DNA of 64,000 nt from positions 1 to 64,000 of the forward strand of contig CAVVUB010000004.1 of assembly GCA_963751335.1 (NCBI GenBank). The letters are read 5' to 3'. The translations under genes were made by a program, and so were the position numbers. Origin of the DNA: Bog-473 sp963751335. Lineage in GTDB: Bacteria; Actinomycetota; Acidimicrobiia; Acidimicrobiales; RAAP-2. Below the pieces are notes generated by a model, which did not search any database, was not told the origin of the DNA, and saw only the letters and a list, made by a program, of their open reading frames with translations. Below are positions 18,551 to 27,943 of the stretch, one piece after another (positions within the stretch are counted from its first letter, which is position 1; the number at the start of each line of letters is the position of its first letter).

Positions 18551-19885
18551 GTGAGTGGAGTACCCGAGACCCATTACGCCAAGGCCGACGATGGCGTCCA
18601 TATCGCGTATCAAGTCTTCGGTGACGGACCCTTTGACCTCGTGGTGATTCCAGGCTTCATCTCCCACGTGGAGCTCGCGTGGGAGGACCGTTCCCTAGCT
18701 CGTGCTTTCAGCAGGCTTGGGTCAATCTCCCGTGTGATCATGTTCGACAAGCGCGGTACAGGGATGTCCGACCGGACCGAACGATTGCCCGATATCGACC
18801 GCCGAATGCTCGACATAGAAGCGGTCATGCACGCAGTCGCCTCGAAGCAAGCGGCTCTCTTCGCAGTGTCTGAAGGTGGACCCATGGCCATACTGTTCGC
18901 GGCAGCCCACCCCGAGCGGACACGGGGTTTGGTTCTGGTGGCCACCTACGCCCGGATAACGGCGTGTCCCGACTACCCGATCGGGATACGCACTGAAGAA
19001 CTTTACGAATCAGTGCGCTATCTGGAGTCCGGATGGGGAACGGGTGTCGGACTAGGAGGCTGGGCTCCGAGCGTCGCTAAGGACCCCGCCGCGCGCGAGT
19101 TCTTTTCTCGTCTGCAGCGTCTCGGCGCCAGCCCAGGAGCGGCCATGGCGCTCATGAGTTCCTATATGGACATTGACGTCCGACCGGCACTTCCTTTGGT
19201 GCACGCTCCAACCATCGTTCTGCATCGAACCGGTGATCGTATGGTGCCGGTGTCCCACGGCCGATACTTGGCTGAGCACATAGAGGACGCTCGCCTGGTT
19301 GAACTGCAGGGTACCGACCATTTCTGGTGGACCGAAGACGCCGACCAGATCCTTGGAGAGGCCGAAGAGTTCCTCACCGGCACCCGCTCGGCCCTCGAAG
19401 CAGACCGCGTGCTGGCGAGCGTGCTTTTCACCGACATCGTCGACTCCACCCGCCGAGCCGTCGATCTGGGCGACCGGGAGTGGAAGTTGCTGCTGGATCA
19501 ACATGATTCGTTGGCCAAGCGTGAGGTCACGCGGTACGGGGGTCGACTGATTAAGACAACCGGCGATGGCGTACTCGCAACGTTCGATGGACCTGCCCGT
19601 TCTGTTCGATGCGCCCAAGCCCTCAACAATGGTGCCCAAGCGTTGGGCATCGTGCTGCGGGCGGGAGTGCACACGGGAGAGGTTGAGCTGCGCGGGGATG
19701 ACATCGCCGGACTCGGGGTCAATATCGCCTCGCGGATCGAGGCGTTGGCTCAGCCCGGCGAGATCCTCGTCTCCAGGACGGTGAGGGACATAGTCGCTGG
19801 CTCGGGACTGGACTTTGATGATCGGGGAGAACATGACCTAAAGGGTGTTCCGGGTCGCTGGCAGCTATACGCCGCGATGTCCTGA
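18551..19885 (+). CDS. Alpha/beta-hydrolase fused to a class III adenylate/guanylate cyclase (LipJ-like)
   Basis: 444 residues, GTG start. Residues 1-278 are an alpha/beta hydrolase: DKRGTGMSD (66-74), a nucleophile elbow AVSEGG with Ser107, acid in HRTGDRMVP (Asp229) and His257 in GTDHFWW. The elbow has Val where Gly is usual. Residues 285-444 are a class III cyclase: VLFTDIVDST with metal Asp295, LIKTTGDGVLATF with Lys335 and metal Asp339, and NIASRIEA with transition-state Asn391 and Arg395. The layout matches mycobacterial Rv1900c (LipJ). It makes cAMP or cGMP, probably tuned by a ligand of the hydrolase domain. Adenylate versus guanylate preference is not certain. Confidence 0.93.
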   Translation: MSGVPETHYAKADDGVHIAYQVFGDGPFDLVVIPGFISHVELAWEDRSLARAFSRLGSISRVIMFDKRGTGMSDRTERLPDIDRRMLDIEAVMHAVASKQAALFAVSEGGPMAILFAAAHPERTRGLVLVATYARITACPDYPIGIRTEELYESVRYLESGWGTGVGLGGWAPSVAKDPAAREFFSRLQRLGASPGAAMALMSSYMDIDVRPALPLVHAPTIVLHRTGDRMVPVSHGRYLAEHIEDARLVELQGTDHFWWTEDADQILGEAEEFLTGTRSALEADRVLASVLFTDIVDSTRRAVDLGDREWKLLLDQHDSLAKREVTRYGGRLIKTTGDGVLATFDGPARSVRCAQALNNGAQALGIVLRAGVHTGEVELRGDDIAGLGVNIASRIEALAQPGEILVSRTVRDIVAGSGLDFDDRGEHDLKGVPGRWQLYAAMS

Positions 19886-19934
19886 CCACCGAACCAAATC
19901 CGAAACTGACCGGGCCTGAGTGTCCCCGACCAGG

Positions 19935-22055
19935 TCACTCCACGGTGATTGTGCAGGTTTTCTTGGCCTTCTCGGCGTTGGTGCTGTTGTCCTTGACCTT
20001 GACCTTGAAGGTCGAGGTCGTAGCAGTGGACGACGGTGTGCCCGAGATCGTCCCGCTGCTGCTCAACGTGAGCCCGGCCGGAAGACTCCCGGTGACGACT
20101 TTCCACTTGAATGGGGGCGTGCCGCCGGTGGCTGCCAGCGTCGCCGAATAGGGCACTCCCACTGTGGCGTCGGGGAGCGACGACGTTGTGATCTGCAGGG
20201 GCACCGCGGTGACTTTGAAACAGCCGTCGGTGCTCTTGTCCGAGGCAACCGCGTAGTTCGAGTCGCCGGTGTAGGTGCTTTGGATGCACCAATAGCCGGG
20301 TGCGTCGGGGGTCAAGGGGGCCGAGGAGGCGGTGGAACTGTCACCGGAGCCAGCGGACACCTCGACGGTGCTCCCGAGCGGATCGGCCGACGCCGAACAT
20401 GCCGTTGGGGTCGGGAATGGGCCGCATTCGGTGAAGCTGACGTTTCCGGTGGGAGGCCCGCTGGTGGCGTTGCCGGTCAAGGTGGCCGTCACCGTGTTGC
20501 TGGTGTCTTCGGCGACCTTCGCGCTGGCAGGGCCGGCCGTGATGGCGGGTGTATACGTGCCCGCCGGTTCGGACAGCTGACCGAAACCATCGCCCGATGC
20601 GTCGATCGGCCCGGTGTAGATCTCGAGCTGGCCCGTCGAGCTGACCCGGCTGATGGGCTTCGCGCCAGATGCCGCCAAAGACATGCCGTCGATGCTCGAA
20701 TCGCTGAAATTGAGGCCCCCGAAGCTGGGCGGAGGATAGGCCTCGTTCGTACTGTAGTCACGCAACGCGTCGATGCCGACGGACATGTAGGTGCCCACCA
20801 TGCCTCCCGACGCGGTGGTCGTGTTGGAGTAGCTCTGGGTGGGATCGTCGACGGTCACCGATGTGCTGCCTCCGGTTCCTCCCGTGGAGGTGACTTCGAC
20901 GTCCGTGCTGACGGTGTCCCCGGGGGCCGGGGTCAACGCAAGCGAGGTCATGACGTTGTTGATGATTGCCTGGGAGCTGTAGGTGACGACGCCGCCCGAG
21001 CACTCCACGACGACCCCACCGGCTGACACCCAGTTGCTGACGGAGCTGAAGACTCCCGTCCCGTCAATCATGCCCGACGTCGCCTCTCCGCAGCTCACGC
21101 TCGGAACAGTGAAGGTCGTGGCCGCCGAGTACGTCGTGGGGGTGTCGGGGATCACGTTCGCATTGGCGCTGTTTTGGCTCGTGATGAGCGCGACGCCGGC
21201 GTAGTCAACGGCTCCAGGCAAGGGCGCCACGTCGACGCACTCCCCCTTGCCCGTAGTACCCGAGCTCGAGTAGTAGTTGCTGTCGCCCGAGTACGAGTCC
21301 TCGAAACACCACCAGCCTGGGGATGTGGGCGTGAACTGCGGCGAGACGGCCTTGGACGTGTTGCTACCTGTCGGCGTGAGGGAGATGGGACCGCTCGACT
21401 CGTCCGTGAGTGCCGTGCAGGGGACAGGGGGCGACTCGTTGGCCAGGGGTCCACACAGGCTGAAGGTCACCGTTCCGGTCGGAGCAGGCCCCGAACCGGG
21501 CCCCGTCACTGTTGCACTGTCAGTAGTGCTATTACCCTCTTTCAATTTGTAGGGGTTCACTTTGGTCATCATGGTGGTGTTGCTGCCGGAGGTTTGGATG
21601 GTCTCCGTCTCGGATCCGCAGGCCGTCTGCGACGGAGCGTTGTTCGAATCGCCGCTGTAGCTCGCCAGCACGAAGTAGGTCCCCGGCGTGTTGATGGTGA
21701 CGGATCCCGACGGAGGCAAGGTGCCGGGCGTGGTGATCGGTACCGTGTCGGGAGACCCGACGAGAACCGTGCAGGCACTGTCCGAGAAGTCGGAATAGGT
21801 GACCGATCCGGTGGCACCGGCTCCGGTCCCGCCACTGAATGTGGCGGTGTCGCTCACTGAGGTGCCCGGGGGATCGGTCAGGTTCGGTCCGACGTTCGTC
21901 CCGTCGAACAGCGCCGTCGAGATCGTCGTCGGCAACGGCTGTGCCGCAGCCGGGGAGGCTGACAAGGCGCATGCAGCCCCACCCAAAAGGGCAGTGACGG
22001 CCAACATCCGATAGGCACGTGACGTGCGTAGGTAAGAGAATTGGTGCAGGCTCAT
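19935..22055 (-). CDS. Secreted multi-domain Ig-like protein with a probable degenerate G1-peptidase-like domain
   Basis: 706 residues from ATG 22055. The signal peptide (MLAVTALLGGAACALSASPAAA) is followed by Ig-like modules of the GTVTFSLCGP/YSGDSNY type (about residues 45-265), each with a Cys pair. About 280-500 looks like an eqolisin (peptidase G1) beta-sandwich: TFTVPSVSCGEATSG, SNWVSAGGVVVECSGG, LTPAPGDTVSTDVEV. The Gln and Glu expected for catalysis are not where they should be, so this domain may be a binding version. Another GNVSFTECGP/YTGDSNY Ig module and a C-terminal putative Ig (LPAGLTLSSSGTISGTPSS) follow. Role inferred: surface adhesin or binding protein. Confidence 0.75.
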   Translation of the reverse strand: MSLHQFSYLRTSRAYRMLAVTALLGGAACALSASPAAAQPLPTTISTALFDGTNVGPNLTDPPGTSVSDTATFSGGTGAGATGSVTYSDFSDSACTVLVGSPDTVPITTPGTLPPSGSVTINTPGTYFVLASYSGDSNNAPSQTACGSETETIQTSGSNTTMMTKVNPYKLKEGNSTTDSATVTGPGSGPAPTGTVTFSLCGPLANESPPVPCTALTDESSGPISLTPTGSNTSKAVSPQFTPTSPGWWCFEDSYSGDSNYYSSSGTTGKGECVDVAPLPGAVDYAGVALITSQNSANANVIPDTPTTYSAATTFTVPSVSCGEATSGMIDGTGVFSSVSNWVSAGGVVVECSGGVVTYSSQAIINNVMTSLALTPAPGDTVSTDVEVTSTGGTGGSTSVTVDDPTQSYSNTTTASGGMVGTYMSVGIDALRDYSTNEAYPPPSFGGLNFSDSSIDGMSLAASGAKPISRVSSTGQLEIYTGPIDASGDGFGQLSEPAGTYTPAITAGPASAKVAEDTSNTVTATLTGNATSGPPTGNVSFTECGPFPTPTACSASADPLGSTVEVSAGSGDSSTASSAPLTPDAPGYWCIQSTYTGDSNYAVASDKSTDGCFKVTAVPLQITTSSLPDATVGVPYSATLAATGGTPPFKWKVVTGSLPAGLTLSSSGTISGTPSSTATTSTFKVKVKDNSTNAEKAKKTCTITVE

Positions 22056-22222
22056 CGAAGTCCCCGCTTTCCACTCGATGTTCCGACCGGGAGGCATCTG
22101 AGTCCGCCCGGATATGCGACTGTCACACTAGGTGTGCATGTTTCTCTTTGCAACCGCGATTTAGGAGGACAACGCGATTAGGAGGACAATTGGACGCTTC
22201 GCCCGTCCTCTATCAATTGAGT

Positions 22223-23674
22223 TCAGTTCAGCAATTCGGCCAGGGGAAAGGATCGGTGCAGACGTGGGGGGACTAGGAAATTCTGCCGATGTGTGGTCTG
22301 GAGGACTTGGTTGAACGGGCCACGCACGGTTCCCGGCCCGAGCGGGGGATTCGAGCCGTACTGGCCGTCCATGGCCTGCCTCATGCTGTTGAAGAAACTG
22401 CTTGTGGGCATGAACACCACGAAGTGCACCCCAGCGGCAGGGTTGGAGGCCATGTGGTCGATCGCCGGATCTGAGCTGTAGGCGAAAGGGTTGTCAAGCG
22501 TGTTGAAGTCAGCGCGCTGGGAGCGGGCGGTGCCGGCCGGAAACGTTGCGCCGTAGTTGTCGGTCACCGGGCCGGAGAGACGCGACACGGGCTGCATGGA
22601 GGACGAATGACCGATGAACCCGTAGCGGCTGAACTCTGACTCGACCCGGGACAGCGACGCCACGTGCGTGCGCCCCTCCGGCAGGGTGATGGTCTTGTCC
22701 GTCACCCTCGCCTCGACCTCAGGTCGGAAGGCGAAGCCCCCTCGTTGCTGTGGGGTGGCACCGTACCAGGCATCGAGGTCCTCGAAGAGGTGGGAGAGGT
22801 GCATCGTCGTCCCCTTCGAGAAGTACCCGTTCGGCCATTGGTCGGTGACTCCGGGCAATGCCTCGAAGTTGGCGATCACCGAAGGCCCGAGAGCGGCGCG
22901 CTGGGTCGAGGTAAAGCCCAAGAACAGTTCGGCGGACTCGGGTATGGCCTTGGCACCGGGGATCCCGGCTTCGAGTGCCATGGTCTTGGTCAGGCTGCGA
23001 CGACCGGAGCCCACGGCAGCGCCGTCGACGAAGCCTTGGCGAATGCTCGTGACGGTCATGAATTCTCCTGCCGGGCCGTTGAACACGGTGTCGAACGCCG
23101 TTTTGACGTGCTCGAGGTGATCGCTCGCCAACACGAAGGCCACGTCGTTCTGCTCGAGGATCGTGCCCGGTGGATCGCTTGCGAACGTGATGGCGTTCAA
23201 GAGGGCGAGCGTTGGCTGTCCGCTCGCTTGGCTCGTAACCAGATCGACTGGGAGCCACGCCTCGGACAGAGCCGGCGGAAGGGAGTCGAAGTAGGGCAAG
23301 CCCCAGGCCACTGCCAATCCGAGGCCCGACGGCGTGAACGTGAGCAAACCCGAGTCTTCGAGACCCTGCAGGGTCGACTCGAGAGTCGACTGCGCTTCCT
23401 GAAGGGCCGAGATGGGGACCGTGAGGGTGGCCGTGACAACCATGTGATGGAGGGGGGGAATCGTCACGACGGTGTCGTTGTCGACCACACGAGACAAATC
23501 TGAGAAGAGATGTTGTTCGAGGGGGAGGGCGCGCTGGGGGGATTGCGGCGAACCCGGCGGCGGCGTGCGGCGCCGCGCCGCGTCGACCAGGTGATCGATG
23601 CGTTCGTAGGGCGAGCCGGCAATCAGGCCTGCCGCCGCAGCGCGCATGATGAAATCGCGACGATTCAGGCCCAT
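22223..23674 (-). CDS. Tat-exported protein, possibly a divergent Dyp-peroxidase-like protein
   Basis: 483 residues beginning with a twin-arginine signal (MGLNRRDFIMRAAAAGLIAGS), so it is probably exported folded and may carry a cofactor. The middle shows ferredoxin-like elements (MVVTATLTVPISALQEAQSTL; NDVAFVLASDHLEHVKTAF). The C-terminus (GVHFVVFMPTSSFFNSMRQAM) resembles the closing strand of Dyp-type peroxidases, but I do not see the GxxDG heme motif. It also resembles Tat-exported families of unknown function such as DUF7405. Heme binding is therefore only a hypothesis. It lies just upstream of the Ig-like gene on the same strand. Confidence 0.6.
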   Translation of the reverse strand: MGLNRRDFIMRAAAAGLIAGSPYERIDHLVDAARRRTPPPGSPQSPQRALPLEQHLFSDLSRVVDNDTVVTIPPLHHMVVTATLTVPISALQEAQSTLESTLQGLEDSGLLTFTPSGLGLAVAWGLPYFDSLPPALSEAWLPVDLVTSQASGQPTLALLNAITFASDPPGTILEQNDVAFVLASDHLEHVKTAFDTVFNGPAGEFMTVTSIRQGFVDGAAVGSGRRSLTKTMALEAGIPGAKAIPESAELFLGFTSTQRAALGPSVIANFEALPGVTDQWPNGYFSKGTTMHLSHLFEDLDAWYGATPQQRGGFAFRPEVEARVTDKTITLPEGRTHVASLSRVESEFSRYGFIGHSSSMQPVSRLSGPVTDNYGATFPAGTARSQRADFNTLDNPFAYSSDPAIDHMASNPAAGVHFVVFMPTSSFFNSMRQAMDGQYGSNPPLGPGTVRGPFNQVLQTTHRQNFLVPPRLHRSFPLAELLN

Positions 23675-24204
23675 GCCCGCTCCCAGGTCGCTGACAGCCT
23701 ATGTCGTGAACGTCCCAGGGCCGCGATCATGCCCAAGCTCCCTCCCGACGCCCGACGGTTTCCGATATTGGCCAACGTACATTGGTCGGACAACCATGCA
23801 TCACTCATCTCCTTGGTCACCAAGCAGAAAGCGAAGCTCATCGCCGCCGTTCAGATCTCCCCGCGACCAAAGTAGGTCGTCGACCGAGTGCTCGCGGACG
23901 GACCATCGGCGTTCCGTCGCTTCCCCCCAACAAGCCGTCTCCCCGAAACAGGCACAGCCGATTCAGGTTCGAATATGGTCCCGTTGCTCGCTAGGGAACC
24001 TGATCGTTGTCAATTGGGAACGGGCGCCATCCGCCGCTGGTTAGACATGCTGATCGGACCTGGGCACCGCTCAACGCCACCCTCTCACTCCGTTCGGGCG
24101 TGTCTCTACGTGTCTTTACGTGTCGTTTCCAGCGCGGGAACTAAGGACCTGAGCTGAAGTGGAATCCCCGGATCACTTCCTTCGTCGACGGGAGCTTTTC
24201 TGAC
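23675..24204. other. Intergenic stretch of about 530 bases
   Basis: No convincing coding frame on either strand. A short triple repeat of CGTGTCT/ACGTGTC occurs near 24100-24125. I see no tRNA or strong hairpin. Confidence 0.4.
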
Positions 24205-24468
24205 CTAATCGGCCACTGACGAGAGAAACGGGCCGTTTGAGCTGGGCGAAGCACCAATGAGTTTGCGGGCCCCAGAACGTGGCGAACTCAGAACTCCACT
24301 CGGAAACTTGGGCTGGAAGGCTGCCGACGTTGGACGGATGCCCGCAACGCGGTCGACCCGGTAGCTCCGAACTGTCCGAGGCGTTGGACAGACGAAGAGG
24401 ATCAGGTTGTCGTCTTGGGTGTCACGGAGTGAGTACGGCTCGACACGCCCTGACTCCCCATCGTCCAT
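24205..24468 (-). pseudogene. C-terminal fragment resembling a WYL-like domain
   Basis: The frame contains GRVEPYSLRDTQDDNLILF and then TVRSYRVDRVAGIRPTSAAFQPK, which matches the pattern VEPYSLRxTxDGNLxL...RSYRVDRIxG of a WYL-like C-terminal domain found in larger DNA-associated actinobacterial proteins. The rest of such a protein is absent. The frame stays open upstream to about 24590 without recognisable sequence, and no ribosome site is evident at the ATG at 24468. I read it as the remnant of a decayed gene. Confidence 0.4.
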
Positions 24469-24649
24469 TCGCTCGGTTCGGGCCCTTGTCGCGCCGGACG
24501 CTGACCATCGCCATCCGGGGGTCTCGGAATCAGCCGTCTCGACGAGATCGGTATGACCGGCGGACGGGATGCTTTGCCGAGTCCCACCACCGCGAGAGAA
24601 TCAAGGGTAGTTTTTGGGTTGTGCCCCGCGAGGAGCGAAGGTAAGCGCC

Positions 24650-25051
24650 GTGGGATTCAGTCACAACGTCGAGGACATCGTCCAAGTGGTCGAGAGCATC
24701 GGCGTGGCGATCCTGGTACTGGGTGGACTGCTGGTCTTGATTCACTCCGGCGCGCTCTACCTCATTCCAGCTCGCCGGGCTCGGGCATATCACTATTTCA
24801 GGAAGCATCTCGGACGAGTCATCCTGCTCGGTCTGGAAATCCTCATCATCGCTGACATAATCAGGACAGTCATCGTCGACCAGAGTCCAGAAAGCGTGGC
24901 GGTGCTCGCCACGATCGTCCTGGTCCGGATTGTGCTCAGTTGGTCACTCGCCGTTGAAATTGATGGCGTCTGGCCCTGGAGAAGGCGGGCTCTGGCAACC
25001 GAAACAGAAGAGACCAAGGATGGCGATGCTGGCGAGTCTTGTGCCTTCTAA
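24650..25051 (+). CDS. DUF1622 integral membrane protein
   Basis: 133 residues from GTG 24650, with GAAGG upstream. It has three hydrophobic segments: AILVLGGLLVLIHSGALYLI (about 19-38), VILLGLEILIIADIIRTVIV (57-76) and VAVLATIVLVRIVLSWSLAVEI (83-104). The GLEILIxADIIRTV and RIxLSxSLxVEIDGxWPW signatures are typical of DUF1622. Function unknown; such proteins are often near stress or ion-transport genes, as here. Confidence 0.88.
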   Translation: MGFSHNVEDIVQVVESIGVAILVLGGLLVLIHSGALYLIPARRARAYHYFRKHLGRVILLGLEILIIADIIRTVIVDQSPESVAVLATIVLVRIVLSWSLAVEIDGVWPWRRRALATETEETKDGDAGESCAF

Positions 25052-25236
25052 TGTCAGCCTGTCACTCTCCAGCCATCTGTTGCCCTTGATGTGCTCTTCG
25101 GTTGTCGGGTCCATGTTGCATTCGTGAATGAGCGACGTCAGCGGTGGTGAACAGCGAGAGCGCCGGAACTGTCAGTCGCTGGTCTCGCCACTGATCCGTC
25201 TTGTCGAGTACCCGAGCCTGACCCTCGCAGACAGCT

Positions 25237-26913
25237 TCAGCTGCTTCCTCCCTCGCCTCGGGCCGCGATCCAGATCAGAGCATCTCGATTCGCTTGTTCC
25301 GACACAGCACCGACCCGCTCGGTGGACTCATACATGTTCTCGACTCCGATCAGGTCGATCAAGCCTGTTACTCGAAACTGCTCGGCGAGGCGGTCGTTCA
25401 AAGAGACGAGAACTAGCTTCGAGCCGACACGGGTCAGTTTTTCCGCGTACCCGCGGAGAACATCGATAAAGGTCGAGCCAACATCGCTACGCTCTCGCAA
25501 TCTCAGAATTACCACGGCGTTACGAGACTCGGGCGTCGGATCTGGTAGTGCGGCGGCGAAAAGCGGGGCGGCGGCGAAGAAGAGGCTGCCGTACGGTTGG
25601 AGTATGACGACCTCGCCGGCGGGGAGTTGGGAGGGCGGGTCCGATTCGATGACGTGCCCGTCCTCGGTAATCACGCGTCGTCTGAGGAAAACCTTGTTCG
25701 ACTGACCAACGACGTAGAGCATCATGGATATCGCGACCCCCGCGAGGACCGCATACTGCAACGGGATGAGGATTGTGAGCAGGAACGTGGTCACCAATAC
25801 CACTCGTTGCGCCACACCGGTTCTCCAGACCGAGGCCAGGTCCGCCGGCTTTATCGTGCGAACGCCAACAACCACTAAGAGTCCGGCAAGCGCGGGCATA
25901 GCAATATTGCCAATGGGCCGACCAAGCAGGAGGATACTCACGGCCATGACCGCCCCAGCGATCACAAGCGACAGGCGTGTGCGCGCGCCGGCCGCCTTAT
26001 TGAGCGATGAGGCTGACACCGACCCACCTACTGGCATGCCCTGAAAAACTCCAGACGCCACATTGGCCACACCTTGTCCTGTGAAGTCCCGCGACGCGTC
26101 GGGGAAACTGCCATCGGGGTTTGGGAAGTTGGCCGAGATACCGGCCCCTTGGACGACGCCAACGACCGCCAGCGAGAGTGCGGGTACCAACAGGGACGGC
26201 ACCAGGTTCAACTGAGGGAATTGGGGTCGGGGCAGGGTCCCTAGCTCGGCACCGAGGTCGTGCACCTTCGCCACGTCCCACCCCAGTCCCATGGCGATGG
26301 CGGAAGTCCCGATGACCGCGACTACAAGGCCGAGAGAGCCGAGTGGAGTTCTTTCGAGAGCCACGATGAGCACCATCGTTGCCACCCCGATGGTCACGGA
26401 TTGCCAATGGAGCCGACCCGGATGCAACAGAGTGTCGAGGGCACGGGTGATACGGGAGTCGAGCGGTGAGCTGTAACCGGTGAGGTTCGCGAGTTGCCCG
26501 AGGACGATGTTCACGCCGACCGCGTTGATAAAACCCACCATGACAGCGTTTGACACGAAACGCAACAGACCGCCCAGCTTGAGCAATCCAGCCGCCATCA
26601 TGACCACGCCGGTCATCATGCTCAGAGTGAACAGAGCGCGACCGGGGTCAGTTGCGTTGTGTACTGCACCGACGTCGGCGACGAGGATCGCCATGGCCCC
26701 CGTGCCCTGGACCGCCATGAACACGGAGGAGGTCGCAGCGGCTCCCCCCACCACCCCCACCATGTAGGCGTAGACGCCAGCAAGCGGATTCACCCCCGCC
26801 AGCAACCCGGTGGCAAGACCGTCGGGCACGCTTTCTATCCCCAGCACCGTGCCGGCAACCAGGTCGTAACGTACATCGACGAAACGCTTGCGACGGGCCA
26901 TAACGGGCGTCAC
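25237..26913 (-). CDS. SulP-family anion transporter with STAS domain
   Basis: 558 residues. The GTG start at 26913 overlaps the preceding TGA (GTGA). The SulP membrane region covers about residues 15-400: YDLVAGTVLGIESVPDGLATGLLAGVNPLAG near the start, FMAVQGTGAMAILVADV, MPVGGSVSASSLNKAAGARTRLS, and LAGLLVVVGVRTIKPADL. A cytoplasmic STAS domain covers about 430-550 (AVVILRLRERSDVGSTFIDVLRGYAEKL). It transports sulfate, bicarbonate or another inorganic anion. It is the last gene of a minus-strand membrane operon containing ClC and K+ channels, which suggests ion homeostasis. Confidence 0.93.
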   Translation of the reverse strand: MTPVMARRKRFVDVRYDLVAGTVLGIESVPDGLATGLLAGVNPLAGVYAYMVGVVGGAAATSSVFMAVQGTGAMAILVADVGAVHNATDPGRALFTLSMMTGVVMMAAGLLKLGGLLRFVSNAVMVGFINAVGVNIVLGQLANLTGYSSPLDSRITRALDTLLHPGRLHWQSVTIGVATMVLIVALERTPLGSLGLVVAVIGTSAIAMGLGWDVAKVHDLGAELGTLPRPQFPQLNLVPSLLVPALSLAVVGVVQGAGISANFPNPDGSFPDASRDFTGQGVANVASGVFQGMPVGGSVSASSLNKAAGARTRLSLVIAGAVMAVSILLLGRPIGNIAMPALAGLLVVVGVRTIKPADLASVWRTGVAQRVVLVTTFLLTILIPLQYAVLAGVAISMMLYVVGQSNKVFLRRRVITEDGHVIESDPPSQLPAGEVVILQPYGSLFFAAAPLFAAALPDPTPESRNAVVILRLRERSDVGSTFIDVLRGYAEKLTRVGSKLVLVSLNDRLAEQFRVTGLIDLIGVENMYESTERVGAVSEQANRDALIWIAARGEGGSS

Positions 26914-27935
26914 TGAATCCGGTCTGGCGGCGGCTCCGTACCTTCCTCCGGTCTGGCTTGCGTGGCCAGTTCGTCTAGGGCGACATCAAGTTCTCGGAGC
27001 CGAGCCCGCTGTGCTTGATCGGCCTGAGCGAGTTCGTCGCCAGTAGGTGAATCATCGCGTGAACGAAGGAGTCGATCTGCTTCGTCTGCGAACATCAAAC
27101 CCCGCAGGGCCGCCGCCGACGACGACGCAGCGCGTCGGGATGCGTCATCTGGCGCACTCGTCACGAGTCCATCAAGTGCCTGCGCCGCCGCCTCGATTTG
27201 AGTCCGTACGTCTTCTCGCCGTTCCGGGTCAACGTCTGTCCCATCCCCAGAGATGAGGTCTCGGGCGACCGCCGCCTGCTCCAACGCCGGTCTGGCGCTC
27301 TGCCTCCAAGCCGTCAAGGCTGCTCGCCGCGACCGTGAACGGAGCAACAGGACGAGAGCAACGACGAGGCCCACTACAACGAGGATCCCAGCCACGATCC
27401 ACCCCCAAGGTGTCGATGACGTGGCGGCTTCCGCGCTCGGGGTCGTCGAGAGCGGGGCGGTCGTCGGCGCCTCGGTGGTGGGCGTTGTCGAGGGCGGCAC
27501 CGTCGTCGGCGCCTCGGTGGTGGGCGGCGCCGTCGGCGGCGCCTCGGTGGTGGGCGTTGTCGAGGGCGGCAGGGTCGTCGGCGCCCCGGTGGTGGGCGTT
27601 GTCGAGGGCGGCACGGTCGTCGGCGCCCCGGTGGTGGGCGTCGTCACGGGCGGGACGGTCGTCGGGGCCTCGGGGGTGGGCGTTGTCGTGGACGGCAGAG
27701 CGACGGAGGGTTTGCTAGTCGGCGTTGACGGCGACCCGAGCGTCGTACTCGGGCGGCTTGCCGGGGGATTTGTTGACCCTGAACCACCACAGGCACTGAG
27801 AGTCAGCGCCGCGAGGGCGAAGCCGAGAACAGCCAGGTACAGGTAGTAGCGCTTTGATGAGTGCAGCCCGGGTCCTACGTGGGATGCGGGCGCGCACGGC
27901 GCGATATCAGCAGCTTCCATCGGGTTCTGCGCCAT
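26910..27935 (-). CDS. Mucin-like Thr/Pro-rich lipoprotein with one transmembrane segment
   Basis: 341 residues from ATG 27935 with AGGAG five bases upstream. Residues ~30-55 hold a hydrophobic segment ending LTLSACGG, which reads as a lipobox, though the N-terminus before it is long. Residues ~55-175 are repeats of TTPTTEAPTTVPPS encoded by 42-bp DNA repeats. Then comes a transmembrane helix (GWIVAGILVVVGLVVALVLLL) and a charged cytoplasmic helical region of ~125 residues (ARPALEQAAVARDLISGDGT). It is probably a wall-spanning stalk or sensor. Its stop overlaps the SulP start, so the two may act together. Confidence 0.75.
   Translation of the reverse strand: MAQNPMEAADIAPCAPASHVGPGLHSSKRYYLYLAVLGFALAALTLSACGGSGSTNPPASRPSTTLGSPSTPTSKPSVALPSTTTPTPEAPTTVPPVTTPTTGAPTTVPPSTTPTTGAPTTLPPSTTPTTEAPPTAPPTTEAPTTVPPSTTPTTEAPTTAPLSTTPSAEAATSSTPWGWIVAGILVVVGLVVALVLLLRSRSRRAALTAWRQSARPALEQAAVARDLISGDGTDVDPERREDVRTQIEAAAQALDGLVTSAPDDASRRAASSSAAALRGLMFADEADRLLRSRDDSPTGDELAQADQAQRARLRELDVALDELATQARPEEGTEPPPDRIQ
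27466..27707. repeat. 42-bp tandem repeats encoding Thr/Pro-rich stalk
   Basis: About six units begin GGCGCC(T/C)CGGTGGTGGGCG and end GTCGTC; one unit is shortened to ~30 bp. On the minus strand each full unit encodes 14 residues, APTTVPPSTTPTTG/E. Lengths that are multiples of 3 keep the frame, so the copy number can vary between strains and change stalk length. Confidence 0.8.
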
Positions 27936-27943
27936 CTGTTCTC

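Noticed and set aside
19920..21026. 368-codon plus frame
   Set aside because: Antisense to the Ig-like gene; Gly/Arg-rich shadow.
24100..24125. Triple CGTGTCT repeat as a regulatory array
   Set aside because: Too short and imperfect, with no adjacent gene start.
27466..27707. 42-bp array as a CRISPR
   Set aside because: Units are contiguous without unique spacers and encode a Thr/Pro protein repeat.
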